64,000 nt of DNA, from contig CAJTPC010000005.1 of assembly GCA_910578245.1 (NCBI GenBank), positions 1 to 64,000 of the forward strand, in the 5' to 3' direction. This document shows, piece after piece, positions 60,796-64,000 of the stretch. This DNA comes from an uncultured Christensenella sp. (GTDB taxonomy: Bacteria > Bacillota > Clostridia > Christensenellales > UBA3700). The notes beneath the pieces are model-generated. The model was not told the origin of the DNA and did not search any database. It worked only from the letters and a program-made list of their open reading frames with translations. The first letter of the stretch is position 1. Each line of letters opens with the position of its first letter. Made by a program: the position numbers and the translations under genes.

Positions 60796-62050
60796 TTACT
60801 CGGGTAACTTTAGATCTCCCTCCTTAATCCAGCCGACTTTCCTAAACAACAGACAGAACGCCCAACTCAATACTGCCGGAAGCGCTATCATAAGCAAGAT
60901 TACACCGATAATTATAAGAGCAAGATTGCCACCTTGCGATTTGTATGCCGTAAAAATCTCTATAATACCAACAAATCCGCAAGTACCCATTCCGCCGCCC
61001 GACGCTCCGCACATCAATTTGAAAGCGCACGTTGAAAGCGGTCCGCATATTGCGCTCGCAATTATCGGCGGTAACATTATACGCGGATTTCTCATTACGT
61101 TGGGAATCTGCAACATCGATGTGCCTATACCTTGCGATATAAGTCCTCCCCAGCCGTTTTCCTTAAAACTCATTACGGCAAAGCCAACCATTTGACATGC
61201 GCAACCGACCGTTGCCGCGCCGCCTGCAATATACATAGCGTATATCTGCTCCGACGTAGCAGTATCGCCGGTTAGAATCGGCGATGCAATAGCTACCCAA
61301 ATTGGCCGCGCTTGACGTAGGCAACGTCAAAAGAATACCCATAATTACCGCAACTACTATGCCCATAAAGAACGGCGTTATGTTGGTCGCAACGGCAATG
61401 CCTTTGCCTAACATATTGACAAGCCATATAAAAGGCCACGACACGAATGCGCCAAATATAGCAACTAAAAGCGATACGAGCGGTACGATTATTATATCGA
61501 GTTTTGTCTTGCCGGCGACAAGTCCGCTTATCTCGCAAGCCATCAACGCTGTGACGTACGCGCCTATAGGATTACCGGGACGGGTGGCGTTGCCTGCAAA
61601 AATCTTGCCTGCCAAAGCGCTAACTGCGTTAGCGTCCCAACCTGCGGTAATAAACGTGTCCGCCCATGCGCCTACGAAACCCGCAACTATTGCGCTGAAT
61701 ATTACGAGAGGCGGCATCTTGAGTTTGTGCGCAATACCTGCGCCGATACCTGCGCCCATAAGAAGCGACGCGATTTTACCTGCTATGACAAGTAGTCTGC
61801 CGACCGCATTCTTCTCCGTAAATACGTACTGACCGAGCGTGGTAAAAATCGTACCTATAATCAAGGTGACGAATAGTCCCTGCGCCATGCCTGTGAAGGC
61901 GTCAATAAACCATCTCTTTGAAATTTTTTTGGTAAATGTCCAAAACTTGTTTTGATTTTTCCCGTCTGGGCTTTGTGGGGATTTTGAAACTACTTCTTCC
62001 ACTTGGGCTTTCTGCTCTTCTTCGGCAGTGATAATAGGCTTTTCGTCCAT
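60796..62050 (-). pseudogene. PTS_EIIC_2-type membrane permease with a frameshift
   Basis: Two reading frames together make one 417-residue protein. The first (start 62050) has an N-terminal polar stretch, then membrane segments (FTGMAQGLFVTLIIGTIF; VLPTSS-type end GILLTLPTSSAA). The second continues IWVAIASPILTG...AAGGAATVGCACQMVGFAVMSFKENG to the stop at 60796. A single extra base near 61302 (AATTT where ATTT restores the frame) separates them. The fold is the phosphotransferase-system EIIC-like family (PF13303 type). Lone EIIC-type proteins of this family have unknown substrates. Either a real pseudogene or a single-base sequencing error. Confidence 0.8.
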
Positions 62051-62086
62051 ATCTAAGCTCCCAATGTGTATATTTATATTGGTATT

Positions 62087-62115
62087 ATTATAGTAATTAA
62101 AAATTATTATGTCAA
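62087..62115 (-). promoter_or_regulatory. Consensus promoter of the EIIC-type gene
   Basis: TTGACA, 17 nt, TATAAT on the minus strand, a perfect consensus, followed by a GGGAG ribosome binding site. Confidence 0.85.
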
Positions 62116-62162
62116 ATATAATCGTTAAGTTTTTAACACAAATAAATTACATTATTATTCTA

Positions 62163-62537
62163 TTATTTTAATTTGTTGAGATATTCGATTAGTTTTCCCG
62201 TAGTTTCTTCGCTTATGTCGTGTTCTATCTTGCAAGCGTCCTTTTCCGCCGTTTCTGCGCTCACTCCCAATACGTCGGTGAGAAGTTTTGTCAACGCAAC
62301 GTGTTTTTCGGCAATAATCTTAGCCTTTCTTCTGCCCTCTTGAGTTATCGTCACTTCTCCGTAATTAGGCTTGCTTACATACCCCATTTCTTGAAGAATA
62401 GTCAAAGCCTTGTTTACGCTTGGCTTTGATACGCCCAAAGCATTTGCAATGTCGACCGACTTAACTCTGCCTTTCTGCTCTTCGATAAATAATATCGTCT
62501 CTAAATAATCTTCTCCGCTCTTATGTAGTTGACTCAT
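62163..62537 (-). CDS. DtxR/MntR-family metal-dependent regulator
   Basis: 124 residues. Winged helix LHKSGEDYLETILFIEEQKGRVKSVDIANALGVSKPSVNKALTIL, then a dimerisation helix region with metal ligands (AEKHVALTKLLTDVLGVSAETAEKDACKIEHDIS). The C-terminal SH3 domain is absent, as in MntR. It would repress manganese or iron uptake genes when metal is bound; none is adjacent. GGGAGAGAA precedes the ATG, which overlaps the upstream stop (ATGA). Confidence 0.88.
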   Translation of the reverse strand: MSQLHKSGEDYLETILFIEEQKGRVKSVDIANALGVSKPSVNKALTILQEMGYVSKPNYGEVTITQEGRRKAKIIAEKHVALTKLLTDVLGVSAETAEKDACKIEHDISEETTGKLIEYLNKLK

Positions 62538-63532
62538 TTCTCTCCCTTTTTATCGGTCTTGGCTTTTTTTGGCGATACGCGTTTGACCTTTTTAGTATTA
62601 GATTTAGGTTTTTTAGATTTCTTAACTTTCTCGTCTATCGGGAGTTTCTCAACTTCAGGTTGATAATCGTTCTCAAACCTATCGGTAATATCGACATTCT
62701 CCACAAGATATTCTTCAAATTCTGCGTCTTTTTGCATAGCCTCTTCTTTCGTCAAGGTCATAGCTTCCATAGTACGTAAAAATCTATCTTTTGCCTTGCC
62801 CAACTTATCTCCGATAGTTTTTCTCTTGCCTACTTCGGTATTAGGTCTGACTCGCGCTGTCGCAATATAGTTACTCATTATGTTGCCCACATACTGTTTG
62901 ACGCTCCTATTGAGTTTCCTGCCCCATATCCAAGTAGCCACGGATATAAAAATTTGTATAACGGTGACAAACATTGCCAACAAGGAAATGACAAACATAA
63001 ACTTATCGCTGAACGAAGCAAGTTTTGCGGATTTTACCAAGACCGTCAACGTTAAGCCCACGCTTATGAGTTTAATAAGCCGTCTTGCCATAACAAAACC
63101 TTTTTTGAAAAACTTGAAAGTCTTTTTATGTTTTGGCGAATACCTTATAAAGGTAATCATAAAGACTATCAAATACAATGCAAGGAATATCAAGAGAGTA
63201 ATAGTATACCAATCGAAAATTGCTTTGCTTATCTCTCCCCACTTTGTAGCGTCCATGGTAAAATTCGTCAAATCCGAGAAGGAGTTAACTCCTTGACTTT
63301 TGAAGTATTTTACGCAATTAGAAACTATTCTAACCATACAGTTAAAATAGTAAATAAAGAACATAAACAGCGAGAAGAACTTATAAATTCTTGCCGAAAA
63401 CTTCTTGCCGTATTTTTTGTTCTCTCTTGGCGCTCTTTTATTAGACGAATTGTCCGGTTCTTCTTGATTTATATCTTCGTTGCAGACTATAACATCGTCT
63501 TCATGGATATTTTCGTTTGCATTAAATTCCAT
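62534..63532 (-). CDS. Membrane protein of unknown function
   Basis: 332 residues with about four membrane segments (near 50-70, 110-130, 150-170 and 180-200). The N-terminal 45 residues are acidic and polar; the C-terminal 60 are strongly basic with many lysines (KKSKKPKSNTKKVKRVSPKK). No family recognised. It is translationally coupled to the MntR-like regulator by a 4-nt overlap. Its ATG has no ribosome binding site; a promoter ends 6 nt before it. Confidence 0.8.
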   Translation of the reverse strand: MEFNANENIHEDDVIVCNEDINQEEPDNSSNKRAPRENKKYGKKFSARIYKFFSLFMFFIYYFNCMVRIVSNCVKYFKSQGVNSFSDLTNFTMDATKWGEISKAIFDWYTITLLIFLALYLIVFMITFIRYSPKHKKTFKFFKKGFVMARRLIKLISVGLTLTVLVKSAKLASFSDKFMFVISLLAMFVTVIQIFISVATWIWGRKLNRSVKQYVGNIMSNYIATARVRPNTEVGKRKTIGDKLGKAKDRFLRTMEAMTLTKEEAMQKDAEFEEYLVENVDITDRFENDYQPEVEKLPIDEKVKKSKKPKSNTKKVKRVSPKKAKTDKKGEK

Positions 63533-63538
63533 GATATC

Positions 63539-63566
63539 ATTATACCATAAAAAATAAGTTTGTCCA
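63539..63566 (-). promoter_or_regulatory. Promoter abutting the membrane protein gene start
   Basis: TGGACA, 16 nt, TATAAT on the minus strand; 6 nt to the ATG, leaderless mRNA predicted. Confidence 0.6.
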
Positions 63567-63624
63567 TACCTTTAATATTTTTTTTACAAAGTCCTTAAAA
63601 GTTTTTGCAAATTTTATAAAATTT

Positions 63625-63652
63625 TTGATTTGTATATACGCGCAAGTATAAC
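63625..63652 (+). promoter_or_regulatory. Candidate promoter of the zinc-ribbon gene
   Basis: TTGATT, 16 nt, TATAAC on the plus strand, 75 nt before the gene. Confidence 0.4.
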
Positions 63653-63726
63653 TCTTCATAGAATGTGAATACTCAAAATACCGGACGCAACAAGCGACTG
63701 GAAACAAAATTATCCGGAGGTGCGAT

Positions 63727-63879
63727 ATGTCAAGAGTAGCTAAAATAAATACTGGCGAAAAACCCGGCAAGGGTTGTTATAGCTGTACTAATTGCGGTTT
63801 TGATCTCAGACTTGATGCCGGCGATAAAATGCCGCCATGTCCCAACTGCAACAACACTTCTTTTACTAAGTGCAACTAA
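63727..63879 (+). CDS. Small zinc-ribbon protein
   Basis: 50 residues. Two CxxC pairs form a zinc ribbon: CTNCG (with an extra cysteine, CYSC, three residues before) and PPCPNCNN, followed by TSFTKCN. The layout CxxCG...PPCPxC...F resembles the C-terminal ribbon of DUF1451-type zinc-ribbon proteins. GGAGG stands 6 nt before the ATG. Function unknown; such ribbons bind nucleic acid or protein. Confidence 0.75.
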   Translation: MSRVAKINTGEKPGKGCYSCTNCGFDLRLDAGDKMPPCPNCNNTSFTKCN

Positions 63880-63886
63880 TTCGGGA

Positions 63887-63912
63887 CTAAGTTTGCCTTT
63901 CGGCAGACTTAG
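63887..63912 (+). terminator. Hairpin after the zinc-ribbon gene
   Basis: CTAAGTTTGCC/GGCAGACTTAG, an 11-bp stem (one G-U pair) with a 4-nt loop. No U-tract follows, so termination strength is uncertain. Bases 63913-64000 hold nothing I can support. Confidence 0.5.
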
Positions 63913-64000
63913 TACATAACTATATAAAATCCACTATAATTCCATTCATAAGATGTAAAAATTCATATTTAATAGATACGTAATTTGGAGTAATTTCAAG

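Noticed and set aside
61163..61300. C-terminal end GSYCIADSNRRY... as the true end of the EIIC-type protein
   Set aside because: This tail loses hydrophobicity and family similarity right at the frameshift, while the other frame continues the family sequence.

Overview
The window looks like the chromosome of a low-GC, anaerobic, Gram-positive member of the Clostridia (Bacillota). The evidence is AT-rich DNA, strong AGGAGG-type ribosome binding sites, consensus sigma-A promoters, a T-box in front of thrS, the sporulation-associated genes ytxC, yqfC and yqfD, a TM1266-type [FeFe]-hydrogenase-system regulator, HemZ and pyruvate phosphate dikinase. A Christensenellales-like lineage is possible but is only a guess. 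Almost all core genes lie on the minus strand, so the window probably sits within one replichore. I saw no tRNA, rRNA, CRISPR array, prophage or transposase gene.

Layout. (1) 0-5.8 kb: rpsO-pnp-[LRR protein]-ylxY-mlpA, the Bacillus-type order with a leucine-rich-repeat gene inserted. (2) 5.9-15.6 kb: secD-secF-recJ-relA-dtd-MBL-hemZ, covering protein export, recombination, the stringent response, D-aminoacyl-tRNA proofreading and porphyrin synthesis; apt, often present between recJ and relA, is absent. (3) 15.7-22.9 kb: DUF1292, a SpoU methyltransferase, infC-rpmI-rplT with an attenuator leader and a probable AUU start, a phosphoesterase lipoprotein, and ytxC plus T-box-thrS. (4) 23-31 kb: an M29 aminopeptidase on the plus strand, then CNNM-ileS-methyltransferase-pseudouridine synthase on the minus strand. 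(5) 31-37.9 kb is the accessory part: a DUF3343/class-V aminotransferase divergent pair, two small low-complexity proteins, an XRE regulator facing an unknown gene, a GIY-YIG nuclease gene bracketed by repeats, an ABC importer, and a TM1266-family gene behind a switch-like leader RNA. (6) 37.9-47.9 kb: S41 protease, a degenerate orphan ABC ATPase behind twin palindromes, HAD phosphatase, pgi, a TIM-barrel isomerase, an MMPL/RND exporter, a lipoprotein and a small XRE regulator. (7) 48-58.5 kb: the conserved yqfC-yqfD-phoH-pgpH-ybeY-era-yqzL-recO-ppdK block, then dnaB. (8) 58.6-64 kb: pepF, a frameshifted PTS_EIIC_2-type permease gene, a DtxR/MntR-type regulator, a membrane protein and a 50-residue zinc ribbon.

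The most unusual material is non-coding. Intergenic hairpin repeats occur in three sequence classes whose 5-bp stems covary (ATTTC/GAAAT, ACCTC/GAGGT, ATTCT/AGAAT). They cluster around the GIY-YIG gene, suggesting a nuclease-associated repeat system comparable in logic to REP/RAYT. The leader of the TM1266-family gene has a 7-base segment that can pair either with an upstream hairpin loop or with the terminator. Four genes have promoters whose -10 box ends exactly 6 nt before an ATG that lacks a ribosome binding site, so they may be leaderless.

All calls come from reading the sequence by eye; no database search or folding program was run.
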